Assembly: GCF_048595755.1 (NCBI RefSeq)
Contig: NZ_CP184360.1
Coordinates: 2,542,001-2,606,000 of the forward strand
DNA length: 64,000 nucleotides
Origin: Luteococcus sp048595755
Lineage (GTDB): Bacteria; Actinomycetota; Actinomycetes; Propionibacteriales; Propionibacteriaceae
Direction: 5' to 3'
Positions 1-8,205 of this stretch are shown piece by piece. The position numbers and the translations under genes are program-made. Under the pieces are notes generated by a model. It did not search any database, was not told the origin of the DNA, and saw only the letters and a program-made list of their open reading frames with translations. Within the stretch, counting starts at the first letter, position 1; every line of letters begins with the position of its first letter.

Positions 1-1
1 G

Positions 2-883
2 GAGAAGGTCGGCAAGCTCGGACTGGTCAACTTCTGGGGCACCAAGGAGGGTCTGGTCCAGTTGTCCAAGGAGAACGACGTGCCCAACGGCCTCGGCCAG
101 GCCGGCGGCGCCGCGTCCAAGGCCGACGTCAAGAAGCAGCTGGAGGACGCCACTGTGCGAAGTGGTGCCGGAACGCTCCGCTTCGCCGACGGCAACCCCG
201 AGATGAAGGTGGTGGCCAAGAACACCAAGGACGTCAAGACCAGCACCTCATCCACCGCCCTCAGCGACCTGCCCGCCGACACCACCGTGGCCCTGGGCAT
301 CAGCAATGGCGCCCAGCTGCTGGACGAGAACTGGGCCGAGATCGAGAAGGCCCTGGAGCAGGCCGACGTCAAGGTGGCCGACGTGGAGAAGCAGATGGGC
401 ATCAGCCTGCCCGAGGACCTCAAGACGCTGCTGGGCGAGGACATGCGCGTGGCGGTGGGCCCGCTGGACAAGCAGACCCTGCAGAACATGCAGAATCCCT
501 CGGAGCTGCCGGTCGCCATCGCCAGCAAGACCGACAAGACCAAGCTGACCAGCCTGGTTGACAAGATCGGTCTGGCCGACGCCGGCGCCAAGGTGACCGG
601 TGACGACGTCGCGGTGGTGGCGCTGAACGACGAGTGGTCGGGCAAGCTGGCCAAGCCCTCCGAGACGCTCGAGAAGGATGCCGCCTTCAAGGCCGCCTTC
701 GCGATGCCGGAGCAGGCCCAGAGCGGCATCTACGTCAACGTCGACAAGCTCAAGCCGCTGTTCACCGACTCGATGGATGCCAAGACCCGCGAGAACGTCG
801 AGCCGCTGCAGGCCGTCGGCATCACCAGCCACGTGGAGGATGCCAACTACTCGGTCTCCACAGCGCGAGTGAGCGCCAAGTGA
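2..883 (+). CDS. DUF3352-family protein (5' end outside window)
   Basis: The reading frame is open from the first bases of the window, so the start codon lies upstream; an internal TTG at 62 is not the start. The visible 293 residues are rich in Lys, Asp and Ala, with no catalytic motif and no transmembrane segment. The pattern (repeated LPADTTVAL-type and KTDKTKL-type stretches, a late SGIYVNVDKL segment) fits the C-terminal part of actinobacterial DUF3352 proteins, which are usually anchored by an N-terminal transmembrane helix and have an extracytoplasmic domain. Function is unknown. A strong hairpin follows the stop. The family call is from pattern memory. Confidence 0.6.
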   Translation, partial: EKVGKLGLVNFWGTKEGLVQLSKENDVPNGLGQAGGAASKADVKKQLEDATVRSGAGTLRFADGNPEMKVVAKNTKDVKTSTSSTALSDLPADTTVALGISNGAQLLDENWAEIEKALEQADVKVADVEKQMGISLPEDLKTLLGEDMRVAVGPLDKQTLQNMQNPSELPVAIASKTDKTKLTSLVDKIGLADAGAKVTGDDVAVVALNDEWSGKLAKPSETLEKDAAFKAAFAMPEQAQSGIYVNVDKLKPLFTDSMDAKTRENVEPLQAVGITSHVEDANYSVSTARVSAK

Positions 884-909
884 GTCATCACTGAGTGGTG
901 TGCCACACC

Positions 910-946
910 CGAGGCGCCCCGGCCAATGCCTGGCCGGGGCGCCTCG
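910..946 (+). terminator. Intrinsic terminator hairpin after DUF3352 gene
   Basis: A perfect inverted repeat with 16-bp arms (910-925 and 931-946) and a 5-nt loop starts 27 bp after the stop. There is no long T tract, as is common for actinobacterial terminators. It separates the upstream gene from obg. Confidence 0.8.
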
Positions 947-1063
947 GCGTCCTGCGGAATCCTCGATCCCCGACGCAATGGGGCAGCCAGCTAGACTTGC
1001 ACAGCTGACGAATGCCATCTGCGGCTCGTCGCACCAATCGATTCCTGCAGGAGAGACGTACCC

Positions 1064-2635
1064 ATGGCCATTCCTTCCTTCGTCGACCGCGTGACGTTGA
1101 CCGTCATCGCTGGCAACGGCGGCCACGGCTGCGCCTCCGTGCACCGCGAGAAGTTCAAGCCCTTGGGCGGCCCCGACGGCGGCAACGGCGGCGACGGCGG
1201 ATCGATCGTGCTGCGCGCCGATCCGCAGGTGACCACCCTGGTGGAATACCACCGCCAAAGCGTCCGCAAGGCCAGCAATGGTGAGCCCGGCATGGGCGAC
1301 CACAAGAACGGAGCCAGGGGAGAGGACACGGTGCTGGGGGTGCCCGAGGGCACGATCATCACCGATGCCGATACCGGCGAGGTGCTGGCAGACCTGACCG
1401 GTGACAACGTCGAGGCGGTGGTGGCCGCCGGTGGCCGCGGCGGGCTGGGCAATGCAGCCCTCGCCAGTGCGGCACGCAAGGCGCCCGGTTTCGCCCTGCT
1501 CGGTGAGGAGGGCGAAAGCCGCAAGATCGTGCTGGAGCTCAAGGTGGTGGCCGACGTCGGCCTGGTGGGCTTCCCCAGCGCCGGCAAGAGCTCCCTGATC
1601 GCCGCCATCAGCCGTGCCCGGCCCAAGATCGCCGACTACCCCTTCACCACGCTGGTTCCCAACCTGGGCGTGGTGGTGGCCGGCGACGTCACCTACACCG
1701 TCGCCGATGTACCCGGCCTGATCGAGGGGGCGAGCCTGGGCAAGGGCCTGGGCTTCGACTTCCTGCGCCACATCGAGCGTTGCCAGGCGATCGTGCACGT
1801 CGTCGACTGTGCCACCTTCGAACCCGGTCGGGACCCGTTGAGCGACCTGGACATCATCGAGGGCGAGTTGAGCGCGCACGGCGGGCTCGAGGACCGGCCT
1901 CGGCTGGTGGCCCTGAACAAGGTGGACATCCCCGATGCCGCGGAGATCGCGGAGATGGTCAAGGCCGACGTCGAGGCACGCGGTTACAAGACCTTCGTCA
2001 TCTCCACCAAGTCGGGGGAGGGGCTCAACGGGCTCACCTTCGCCATGGCAGAACTGGTCGAGCAGCGTCGCGCCATGCTGCCGCCGCCGGCACCCAAGAA
2101 GATCGTGATCCGTCCCAAGGCCGTCGCCGAGAAGGAGGCCTTCACCATCAAGAAGATGGGTGATGGCGAAGGCGGCTTCGTCTGGCGCGTGCGCGGTGAC
2201 AAGCCGGAGCGTTGGGTGCGGCAGACCGACTTCAACAACGGTGAGGCGGTAGGCTACCTGGCCGACCGGCTCAACCGGTTGGGTGTGGAGGACAAGCTGC
2301 TCGAGATCGGTGCCCGGCCCGGTGATGCCGTGGCCATCGGTGGTGGCGACGATCCCGTGGTCTTCGACTTCGCCCCGCAGGTGGAAAGCGGTGCCGAGCT
2401 GCTGTCGCGTCGCGGTGAGGACCAGCGCTTTGAGGAACAGCGCCCGGCCGTGGCCCGCCGTCGCGAGAGGGATGCTGAGTACCAGGAGCTTCGAGGCGGG
2501 ATGCACCGCGACGCCTGGCGCGTGGTCAATGCGGCCACCGACGGCTATCTGTCCGACGACGAGGACGACAACGGCTTCGAGGCGGACTACCGCGCGGTGG
2601 GCCAGGAGCCCGACGACGACGGTGAGGACCGCTGA
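1064..2635 (+). CDS. obg: GTPase Obg (CgtA)
   Basis: Obg is an essential GTPase that binds the 50S ribosomal subunit late in assembly. The 523-residue protein has the glycine-rich Obg fold (about 1-160), a G domain with P-loop GFPSAGKSS near 168, switch DVPGLIEGAS and NKVDI, and a C-terminal OCT region with an acidic tail, the usual actinobacterial length. The ATG at 1064 has GGAGAG about 10 nt upstream. A TAGACT box at 992-997 is a possible -10 giving a leader of about 65 nt. proB starts 2 bp after the stop, so the two are probably cotranscribed. Confidence 0.97.
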   Translation: MAIPSFVDRVTLTVIAGNGGHGCASVHREKFKPLGGPDGGNGGDGGSIVLRADPQVTTLVEYHRQSVRKASNGEPGMGDHKNGARGEDTVLGVPEGTIITDADTGEVLADLTGDNVEAVVAAGGRGGLGNAALASAARKAPGFALLGEEGESRKIVLELKVVADVGLVGFPSAGKSSLIAAISRARPKIADYPFTTLVPNLGVVVAGDVTYTVADVPGLIEGASLGKGLGFDFLRHIERCQAIVHVVDCATFEPGRDPLSDLDIIEGELSAHGGLEDRPRLVALNKVDIPDAAEIAEMVKADVEARGYKTFVISTKSGEGLNGLTFAMAELVEQRRAMLPPPAPKKIVIRPKAVAEKEAFTIKKMGDGEGGFVWRVRGDKPERWVRQTDFNNGEAVGYLADRLNRLGVEDKLLEIGARPGDAVAIGGGDDPVVFDFAPQVESGAELLSRRGEDQRFEEQRPAVARRRERDAEYQELRGGMHRDAWRVVNAATDGYLSDDEDDNGFEADYRAVGQEPDDDGEDR

Positions 2636-2637
2636 GC

Positions 2638-3768
2638 ATGCGTGAGGCGCTGCGCCGCGCAGAACGAATCGTGGTGAAGGTCGGATCCTCGTCGTTGACC
2701 ACTGCGGCAGGCGGGATCGATCCGCAACGAGTGCAGAACCTGGTGGACGCGGTGGTGGACGTGCGTGCCCACGGCACCCAGGTGGTGCTGATCAGTTCCG
2801 GCGCGATCGCGGCCGGGCTGGCGCCCTTGGGGCTGTTGCGCCGCCCGCGTGACCTGGCCACCCAGCAGGCCGCCGCCTCGGTGGGGCAGGGTCTGCTGAT
2901 GCAGGAGTACACCGAACGCTTCGGGATGCACGGTCTGCGCGTGGGCCAGGTCTTGCTGACCGTGGACGACCTGACCCGTCAGACCACCTACAAGAATGCG
3001 CTGCGCACCCTGGGCAAGTTGTTGAGCCTGCAGGCCGTACCGGTGGTCAACGAGAACGACACCGTGGCCACGCACGAGATCCGCTTCGGTGACAATGACC
3101 GGCTCGCCGCCCTGGTGGCCCAGCAGGTGCGCGCGGATGCCCTGGTGCTGTTGAGCGACGTGGACGGGCTCTACACGGCCCACCCCGATGAGCCAGGATC
3201 GCAACGCATCGTGCATGTCAGCGACGTCGACATGCTCGAGGTGGACACCCACAAGGCGGGCAGCGCCATTGGCAGCGGTGGCATGACCACCAAGCTGCAG
3301 GCCGCCCACATCGCGACCAGCGCCGGCATCCCCGTGGTGCTCGCCCGGGCCGACCAGGCGCTGGCAGCCATGACTGGGCAGGAGGTCGGCACCGGCTTCG
3401 CGCCCATCGGCAAGCGCCGTCCACGGCGCCTGCTGTGGCTGGCCCACGCCACCAATGCCCGCGGTCGGCTGCTCCTGGACGAGGGTGCGGTGCGGGCCGT
3501 GGTGGAGCGCAAGGCCTCCTTGCTGGCGGCCGGGGTCACTGGGCTGGAGGGAGACTTCGTCGCCGGCGATCCGGTGGACCTGGTTGGACCCACCGGCAAG
3601 GTGGTGGCTCGCGGGCTGGTGGGCTTCGGCTCCGACGAGCTGCCCGAGATGCTGGGCCGCAACTCCCACGAACTGTCCCAGCGCCTGGGCCAGCAGTACG
3701 AGCGTGAAGTGGTGCACCGCGACGCCCTGGTGGTGCTGGCACGCCGTCCCCGCGCCGGACGTTCCTGA
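2638..3768 (+). CDS. proB: Glutamate 5-kinase
   Basis: ProB phosphorylates glutamate to glutamyl-5-phosphate, the first step of proline synthesis, and is normally inhibited by proline. The 376 residues comprise an amino-acid kinase domain (about 1-255; VVKVGSSSL at the start, NENDTVAT and LLSDVDGLYT inside) and a C-terminal PUA domain (about 275-370). The ATG lies 2 bp after the obg stop. proA follows after 68 bp with its own apparent promoter, so proline genes are adjacent but not strictly one operon. Confidence 0.97.
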   Translation: MREALRRAERIVVKVGSSSLTTAAGGIDPQRVQNLVDAVVDVRAHGTQVVLISSGAIAAGLAPLGLLRRPRDLATQQAAASVGQGLLMQEYTERFGMHGLRVGQVLLTVDDLTRQTTYKNALRTLGKLLSLQAVPVVNENDTVATHEIRFGDNDRLAALVAQQVRADALVLLSDVDGLYTAHPDEPGSQRIVHVSDVDMLEVDTHKAGSAIGSGGMTTKLQAAHIATSAGIPVVLARADQALAAMTGQEVGTGFAPIGKRRPRRLLWLAHATNARGRLLLDEGAVRAVVERKASLLAAGVTGLEGDFVAGDPVDLVGPTGKVVARGLVGFGSDELPEMLGRNSHELSQRLGQQYEREVVHRDALVVLARRPRAGRS

Positions 3769-3822
3769 CGCCCCTCGCGTCTGCAGGGGCGGACAATGAT
3801 CCGTCCCGGCGGATGGTGGCCG

Positions 3823-3828
3823 TAGTCT
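3823..3828 (+). promoter_or_regulatory. -10 box of proA, leaderless type
   Basis: TAGTCT lies 8 nt before the ATG at 3837, so transcription should start at or next to the start codon. No Shine-Dalgarno sequence stands at proper spacing. Confidence 0.5.
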
Positions 3829-3836
3829 TGGGGACC

Positions 3837-5084
3837 ATGAGCAGCCCCTTCATCACCCAGGCCACTGCCGCCCGCGACGCCGCCCGCGCCCTGGCCGTCC
3901 TGCCGCGAGGCCGCAAGGATGCCGCCCTGCATGCCATGGCCGATGCCCTGTTGGCCGCCCAGACCCAGGTGCTCGTCGCCAATCGCGAGGACGTGGCGGC
4001 AGCAGAGGAGGCGGGCACGGCGCGAGCCATGATCGACCGTCTCACCCTCAGCGAGGACCGTATTGCCGCAATGGCGCAGGGACTTCGCGATCTCGCCTCA
4101 CTTCCCGACCCGGTCGGCGACGTGCTGCGCGGCTTCACCACCGCGGACGGGCTTCGCATCACGCAGGTGCGGGTGCCCTTCGGCGTGGTGGGCATCATCT
4201 ACGAGGCGCGGCCGAATGTGACTGCCGATGCGGCCGGCATCTGCCTGAAGTCGGGCAATGCCGCGCTGCTTCGTGGCTCATCCTCGGCGCTGAAGTCCAA
4301 CCGTGCCGTCGTCGCTGCCCTGCGCGAAGGCCTGCAGGGTCAGGGAATCGACCCCAATGCGGTCTGCCTGGTGGAGGGAGGCCGCGAGGTGACCACCGAG
4401 ATGATGACCGCCCGTGGTCTGGTCGACGTGCTGATCCCGCGTGGCGGGGCCGGGTTGATCAATGCCGTGGTGACCGGTTCCACCGTGCCCGTGATCGAGA
4501 CCGGCACCGGCAACTGCCACTTGTTCGTCGACGCCGAGGCAGACCAGCAGATGGCGCTCGACATCATCCTCAACGCCAAGACCCAGCGTCCCAGTGTCTG
4601 CAATGCGCTGGAGACCCTGTTGGTGCACGAGGCCATCGCCGAGGAGTTCGTGCCCAAGGTCCTCGACGTGCTCACCGGGGCAGGGGTCACCGTGCACGGC
4701 GACGAGTCCATGACCTCCCTCTCTGGCCGGGTGGTTCCGGCCGCCGAGGACGAGTTCGACGCGGAATACCTGTCGCTGGACCTGGCCGCGCGGCTGGTGA
4801 AGGACGTCGACGACGCCGTCGCCCACATCCGGGCCCACAGCTCGGGGCATTCGGAGACCATCATTACCAAGAACCTCGCCACCGCGAACCGGTTCACCTC
4901 GCAGGTGGACGCTGCGGCGGTCCTGGTGAATGCGTCCAGCCGGTTCGTCGACGGAGGAGAGTTCGGTTTCGGGGCAGAGATCGGCATCTCGACGCAGAAG
5001 CTGCACGCGCGCGGTCCGATGGCCTTGCCCGAGATGACCTCGACCAAGTACGTCATCGTGGGAGATGGGCACACCCGGGCCTGA
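3837..5084 (+). CDS. proA: Glutamate-5-semialdehyde dehydrogenase (gamma-glutamyl phosphate reductase)
   Basis: ProA reduces glutamyl-5-phosphate to glutamate-5-semialdehyde with NADPH, the second step of proline synthesis, using the product of ProB just upstream. The 415-residue protein has the aldehyde dehydrogenase fold; the catalytic cysteine is in QRPSVCNALE, and EARPNVTADA and FGAEIGISTQ are family hallmarks. I chose the ATG at 3837 over an in-frame ATG at 3813, because the latter would extend the protein into the promoter with non-conserved residues, and TAGTCT sits just before 3837. Confidence 0.96.
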   Translation: MSSPFITQATAARDAARALAVLPRGRKDAALHAMADALLAAQTQVLVANREDVAAAEEAGTARAMIDRLTLSEDRIAAMAQGLRDLASLPDPVGDVLRGFTTADGLRITQVRVPFGVVGIIYEARPNVTADAAGICLKSGNAALLRGSSSALKSNRAVVAALREGLQGQGIDPNAVCLVEGGREVTTEMMTARGLVDVLIPRGGAGLINAVVTGSTVPVIETGTGNCHLFVDAEADQQMALDIILNAKTQRPSVCNALETLLVHEAIAEEFVPKVLDVLTGAGVTVHGDESMTSLSGRVVPAAEDEFDAEYLSLDLAARLVKDVDDAVAHIRAHSSGHSETIITKNLATANRFTSQVDAAAVLVNASSRFVDGGEFGFGAEIGISTQKLHARGPMALPEMTSTKYVIVGDGHTRA

Positions 5085-5090
5085 TTCCGC

Positions 5091-5096
5091 TAGGCT
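5091..5096 (+). promoter_or_regulatory. -10 box, leaderless small ORF
   Basis: TAGGCT is followed by 6 nt and then the ATG at 5103. This is the same arrangement seen before fmt, rpe and dop in this window. Confidence 0.55.
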
Positions 5097-5102
5097 GCGG
5101 CC

Positions 5103-5225
5103 ATGTCTCTGGTGCTTCTTGAATCGTCCATCCCGACCATCACGATCGGGGTCGTCTTCGTGCTCGTGGCGCTGGCCGCGCTGGCCTTCGTCATGAATGT
5201 CGGTGCCGGTCGTCCCCACAGCTGA
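5103..5225 (+). CDS. Small single-pass membrane protein, 40 residues
   Basis: This ORF encodes 40 residues: a short polar N-terminus, one hydrophobic helix (about 11-31: TITIGVVFVLVALAALAFVM) and a polar tail ending GRPHS. Support comes from the leaderless-type TAGGCT box 6 nt before ATG, consistent high-GC codon use, and its fit between proA and nadD, where actinobacteria often carry a comparable mini-gene with a similar tail (from memory, not checked). No function can be assigned. nadD begins 12 bp later. Confidence 0.65.
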   Translation: MSLVLLESSIPTITIGVVFVLVALAALAFVMNVGAGRPHS

Positions 5226-5237
5226 TCGCGGACCGCG

Positions 5238-6020
5238 ATGAGTTCTGACGCCTCGGAAAAGGCGATGGGAATCGTCCATTCCGAGAATGGGCGCCGTTGG
5301 CGTTTGGGCGTCATGGGTGGAACCTTCGACCCGATCCACCACGGACACCTGGTGGCTGCCAGCGAGGTCGCTGCGCGCTTCGGGCTCGACGAGGTGGCCT
5401 TCGTGCCCACCGGCGTCCCGTGGCAGAAGGCGGGACGCAAGGTGTCGATGGCCGAGGACCGCTACCTGATGACGGTCATCGCCACCGCCTCCAACCCGCG
5501 CTTCAGCGTCTCCAGGGTCGACATCGATCGCCCCGGGGACACCTACACCGTCGACACGCTGAAGGACCTGCGCCGCAATCGTGGTGACGACGTCGACCTG
5601 TTCTTCATCACCGGTGCCGATGCGCTGGCCAAGATCCTCACTTGGCGTGGGGCCGAGGAATTGTTCGACCTGGCGCACTTCGTCGGAGTGAGCCGTCCCG
5701 GGGTGCCCTTGGGGGAGGAGGACATCGCCCACCTGCCCGACGACAAGGTGACCCTGCTCGAGGTGCCGGCCATGGCGATCTCGTCCACCGACTGCCGCAA
5801 TCGGACGCAGGAAGGTCTGCCCATCTGGTACCTGGTGCCCGACGGCATCGTGCAGTACATCGCCAAGCGTGGGCTCTACGGTGCTGGCCAGGTGGCCCCC
5901 GAACCGGTCGACGTGACCGCTTCGCCCGATGAGCTGGCCGCCATCGCGGCGATGGAGAACGAACGGCTTCGTGCCAATCCGAGTGACAACCCCGAACCCA
6001 ATCCAAAGGACTCTGCGTGA
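5238..6020 (+). CDS. nadD: Nicotinate-nucleotide adenylyltransferase
   Basis: NadD joins nicotinate mononucleotide and ATP to make deamido-NAD in NAD synthesis. The 260-residue protein has the nucleotidyltransferase signature GGTFDPIHHGH near residue 31 and a late ISSTDCR segment corresponding to the conserved ISST/SR motif. The N-terminal 25 residues are not conserved, so the start is uncertain; an in-frame ATG at 5265 would also leave the domain intact. A C-terminal extension of about 40 polar residues is typical of actinobacterial forms. The stop overlaps the GTG of rsfS, indicating translational coupling. Confidence 0.94.
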   Translation: MSSDASEKAMGIVHSENGRRWRLGVMGGTFDPIHHGHLVAASEVAARFGLDEVAFVPTGVPWQKAGRKVSMAEDRYLMTVIATASNPRFSVSRVDIDRPGDTYTVDTLKDLRRNRGDDVDLFFITGADALAKILTWRGAEELFDLAHFVGVSRPGVPLGEEDIAHLPDDKVTLLEVPAMAISSTDCRNRTQEGLPIWYLVPDGIVQYIAKRGLYGAGQVAPEPVDVTASPDELAAIAAMENERLRANPSDNPEPNPKDSA

Positions 6021-6406
6021 GCGCAACCGACAATGCCATCTCCGTCGCACAGGCGGCTGCCCAGGCGGCCGCGGACAAGATGGGAACCGACATCGTGGCC
6101 TTCGACGTGAGCGAGCAGCTCGCGATCACCGACATCTTCCTGGTGGTCAGTGCCGCCAGCGAACGTCAGGTGGGGGCCGTCGTGGACGGCGTCGAGGAGG
6201 CACTGCTGAAGCAGAAGCTGAAGCCGACGCGTCGTGAGGGCGATCGGGAGAATCGCTGGGTGCTGCTGGACTACGTCGATGTGGTGGTCCACGTGCAGCA
6301 TGAGGAGGAACGCTCGATGTACTCCCTGGAGCGTCTGTGGAAGGACTGCCCGAGGATCGAGCTCAACCTGCAGGAACCCGCCGAGGAGCAGGGGAAGGAC
6401 GCCTGA
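6017..6406 (+). CDS. rsfS: Ribosomal silencing factor RsfS
   Basis: RsfS binds ribosomal protein uL14 on the 50S subunit and blocks joining with 30S when nutrients are short. The 129-residue protein has the family core: AFDVSEQLAITDIFLVVSA, then ENRWVLLDYVDVVVHV and YSLERLWKD. It starts with GTG in a 4-bp overlap with nadD. The order nadD-rsfS-histidine phosphatase is widespread in actinobacteria. Confidence 0.95.
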   Translation: MSATDNAISVAQAAAQAAADKMGTDIVAFDVSEQLAITDIFLVVSAASERQVGAVVDGVEEALLKQKLKPTRREGDRENRWVLLDYVDVVVHVQHEEERSMYSLERLWKDCPRIELNLQEPAEEQGKDA

Positions 6407-6412
6407 GCTGAC

Positions 6413-7051
6413 ATGAGCAGCAAGGTCGCAGCATCAACAGCACCAGCCACCCGGCTGGTGTTGTTGCGTCACGGACAGACCGACTGGAATGTGGAGGGTC
6501 GCTTCCAGGGGCAGCTCGACGTGGGTCTCAATGACGTGGGCCGATCCCAGGCACGCTTGGCGGCGCCCCATGTGGCGGCACTGCAGCCCGACGCACTGGT
6601 CTCCTCGAACCTCTCGCGGGCCAGTGAGACGGCCTCCTTCGTCGCCGCGGAGACCGGGCTTGTGGCGAACCTGGATGAGCGGGTGCAGGAGATCAATGTC
6701 GGATCCTGGGGCGGACTGACCGGGTTCGAGATGGCCGAGCGGGATCCGGGCTTTGCCGATGCCCTGCGCAGCGGGCGGGACTTTCGTCGCTCCCCGGAGG
6801 GGGAGACGGCCGACGAGGTGGGCGTGCGAATGCGGATGGCGCTGACCGATATCGCGGGACTGCACGAGGGCCTGACCACCGTGGTGGTCTCGCACGGCCT
6901 GGCGATTCGGATGGCGTGTGGCTACCTGCTGGGCTGGGACTTCGCGCACAGCTGGCAGCTGGGGCCAATGGGCAATTGTGCCTGGTCGATCCTGGTGCGC
7001 ACCCACGACCGTCCGTGGCGGCTCGAGGCCTACAACCGCATCGCTTCGTGA
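6413..7051 (+). CDS. Histidine phosphatase family protein (phosphoglycerate-mutase-like)
   Basis: The 212-residue protein carries the phosphohistidine motif LRHGQTDWN near residue 19 and the second catalytic His in VVSHGLAIR near 161, so it should be an active branch-1 histidine phosphatase. The substrate cannot be told from sequence; the neighbouring family members in nadD-rsfS operons are usually annotated as broad-specificity phosphatases or glucosyl-3-phosphoglycerate phosphatase. It lies 6 bp after rsfS and is probably the last gene of the operon. Confidence 0.88.
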   Translation: MSSKVAASTAPATRLVLLRHGQTDWNVEGRFQGQLDVGLNDVGRSQARLAAPHVAALQPDALVSSNLSRASETASFVAAETGLVANLDERVQEINVGSWGGLTGFEMAERDPGFADALRSGRDFRRSPEGETADEVGVRMRMALTDIAGLHEGLTTVVVSHGLAIRMACGYLLGWDFAHSWQLGPMGNCAWSILVRTHDRPWRLEAYNRIAS

Positions 7052-7084
7052 GGCTTGTGGGGGTTCCTTCCGAGGTCACCCGAT

Positions 7085-7114
7085 TTGCCAGTGGGGCAGT
7101 GCTCTGTGTAATGT
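7085..7114 (+). promoter_or_regulatory. Promoter of first tRNA-Ala
   Basis: TTGCCA (-35, 7085-7090) and TAATGT (-10, 7109-7114) with an 18-nt spacer lie about 45 bp before the tRNA. A small CGAGCG-gtt-CGCTCG hairpin lies in the leader. Confidence 0.5.
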
Positions 7115-7157
7115 TCTCTGAGTCGCAACGAGCGGTTCGCTCGAAACGGCAGTGCAC

Positions 7158-7230
7158 GGGGCTATGGCGCAGTTGGTAGCGCGCTTCCATGGCATGGAAG
7201 AGGCCAGGGGTTCGAATCCCCTTAGCTCCA
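7158..7230 (+). tRNA. tRNA-Ala (anticodon GGC)
   Basis: A full cloverleaf of 73 nt can be drawn: acceptor GGGGCTA/TAGCTCC, anticodon stem CTTCC/GGAAG with loop ATGGCAT giving GGC, and T arm AGGGG-TTCGAAT-CCCCT. The CCA end is not encoded. It differs from the copy at 7997 by one base in the variable loop (AGGCC versus AGGTC). Confidence 0.97.
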
Positions 7231-7274
7231 CCGGATTGGATATTTCAGAACACCTGACGTCGTTGGGTGCGAGG

Positions 7275-7311
7275 ACGGCGATCGGCTCCTTGGGCTGGGG
7301 CGCCGTTTTTT
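7275..7311 (+). terminator. Terminator after first tRNA-Ala
   Basis: ACGGCG (7275-7280) pairs with CGCCGT (7301-7306), followed at once by a run of six T. The outer GAGGACG/CGTCCTC can also pair around it. Confidence 0.6.
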
Positions 7312-7349
7312 CGTCCTCGGTCGTGCTCGCTTCTCCCCGTCTGGCGTTT

Positions 7350-7850
7350 CTAGCGCTGCGCTGCACGCGTCTCGGTCGTCTCGGGACGAAAGAGCCAGAT
7401 GGCCAAGCCGACGGTGATGGGCACGAAGGTGAGCAGGAATACGGCGAAGAACAGGGAGAAGCCGGGGCTCTCGGCGCGGGCGACCGTACCCAACCATGGT
7501 TCGGACATGACCTGCTGCGTCTGGCCGACATACTTCGCGCGACGCTCGTGTTCCTTCAGACACAAAGAGTACGAGCCGCTAGCGGATTCGGGTTCGGACC
7601 ACTGCACATGAATCTCGTAGCGCCGCTGCCGTTTGTCGGGATCGCAGAAGTCTTTGAACCATGGCCCGTCAGAGATGGCGGTGATGCGAGCACTGTGCAC
7701 GGAAGTCTGCCCCGTCGCATTCGCCACCTGGAGGGCCACATGGCCTCGCAGCGTGAACGCGAAGGCAAGGGCGGCGAGCAGGATGATCACCGTCGCCAGG
7801 TTCAGCCGCTTCGGACGTCGGGGAGCCGTCTCGGCAAGTCGTGAATTCAC
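7350..7850 (-). CDS. Hypothetical membrane protein with extracytoplasmic domain
   Basis: The protein of 166 residues has an N-terminal hydrophobic helix (about 19-35), a polar central domain with two Cys (about 68 and 99) and a second strong helix near 132-152, so both ends are likely cytoplasmic with the middle outside. No family is recognised; the layout loosely resembles DUF3592 proteins. The GTG at 7850 is preceded by TATCCT (7857-7862, minus strand) with 6 nt between, a leaderless start; an in-frame TTG at 7853 is less likely. It stands alone between two tRNA-Ala copies, oriented against them. Confidence 0.65.
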   Translation of the reverse strand: MNSRLAETAPRRPKRLNLATVIILLAALAFAFTLRGHVALQVANATGQTSVHSARITAISDGPWFKDFCDPDKRQRRYEIHVQWSEPESASGSYSLCLKEHERRAKYVGQTQQVMSEPWLGTVARAESPGFSLFFAVFLLTFVPITVGLAIWLFRPETTETRAAQR

Positions 7851-7945
7851 CAAGGCAGGATAACGACGCCGGGGTCACGCGGGGGAGTCCTTCGCAGGCC
7901 AGCTGGGGCGCTCCGGGACGGGGCCAGACGCTGCCTCGGCCTGAT

Positions 7946-7974
7946 TTGCGTCCCGAGTCACAGTGGAGTAATTT
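7946..7974 (+). promoter_or_regulatory. Promoter of second tRNA-Ala
   Basis: TTGCGT (-35) and TAATTT (-10) are separated by 17 nt, about 23 bp before the tRNA, so this copy should be transcribed independently. Confidence 0.55.
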
Positions 7975-7996
7975 CTTGTCGTCGCCTCGGCGATGA

Positions 7997-8069
7997 GGGG
8001 CTATGGCGCAGTTGGTAGCGCGCTTCCATGGCATGGAAGAGGTCAGGGGTTCGAATCCCCTTAGCTCCA
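7997..8069 (+). tRNA. tRNA-Ala (anticodon GGC), second copy
   Basis: This copy is identical to the gene at 7158 except for one variable-loop base. All stems pair and the anticodon is GGC. It has its own promoter and terminator, so both copies look functional. It lies 839 bp from the first copy in the same orientation. Confidence 0.97.
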
Positions 8070-8092
8070 CGTAAGATGAGAAAATCGAAACT

Positions 8093-8114
8093 TGCCTCGC
8101 CTGCTGGCGAGGCA
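8093..8114 (+). terminator. Terminator after second tRNA-Ala
   Basis: A perfect 9-bp stem TGCCTCGCC/GGCGAGGCA with a 4-nt loop is followed by the T-rich stretch GTCTTGTTTCTG. Confidence 0.75.
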
Positions 8115-8205
8115 GTCTTGTTTCTGCGGTGACGTGGGTGGACCAATCGGATCGAGCGCGGGCCAACCTCACCTCATCGCGGCCACCGCGGGGGGGCGAA
8201 GCACC

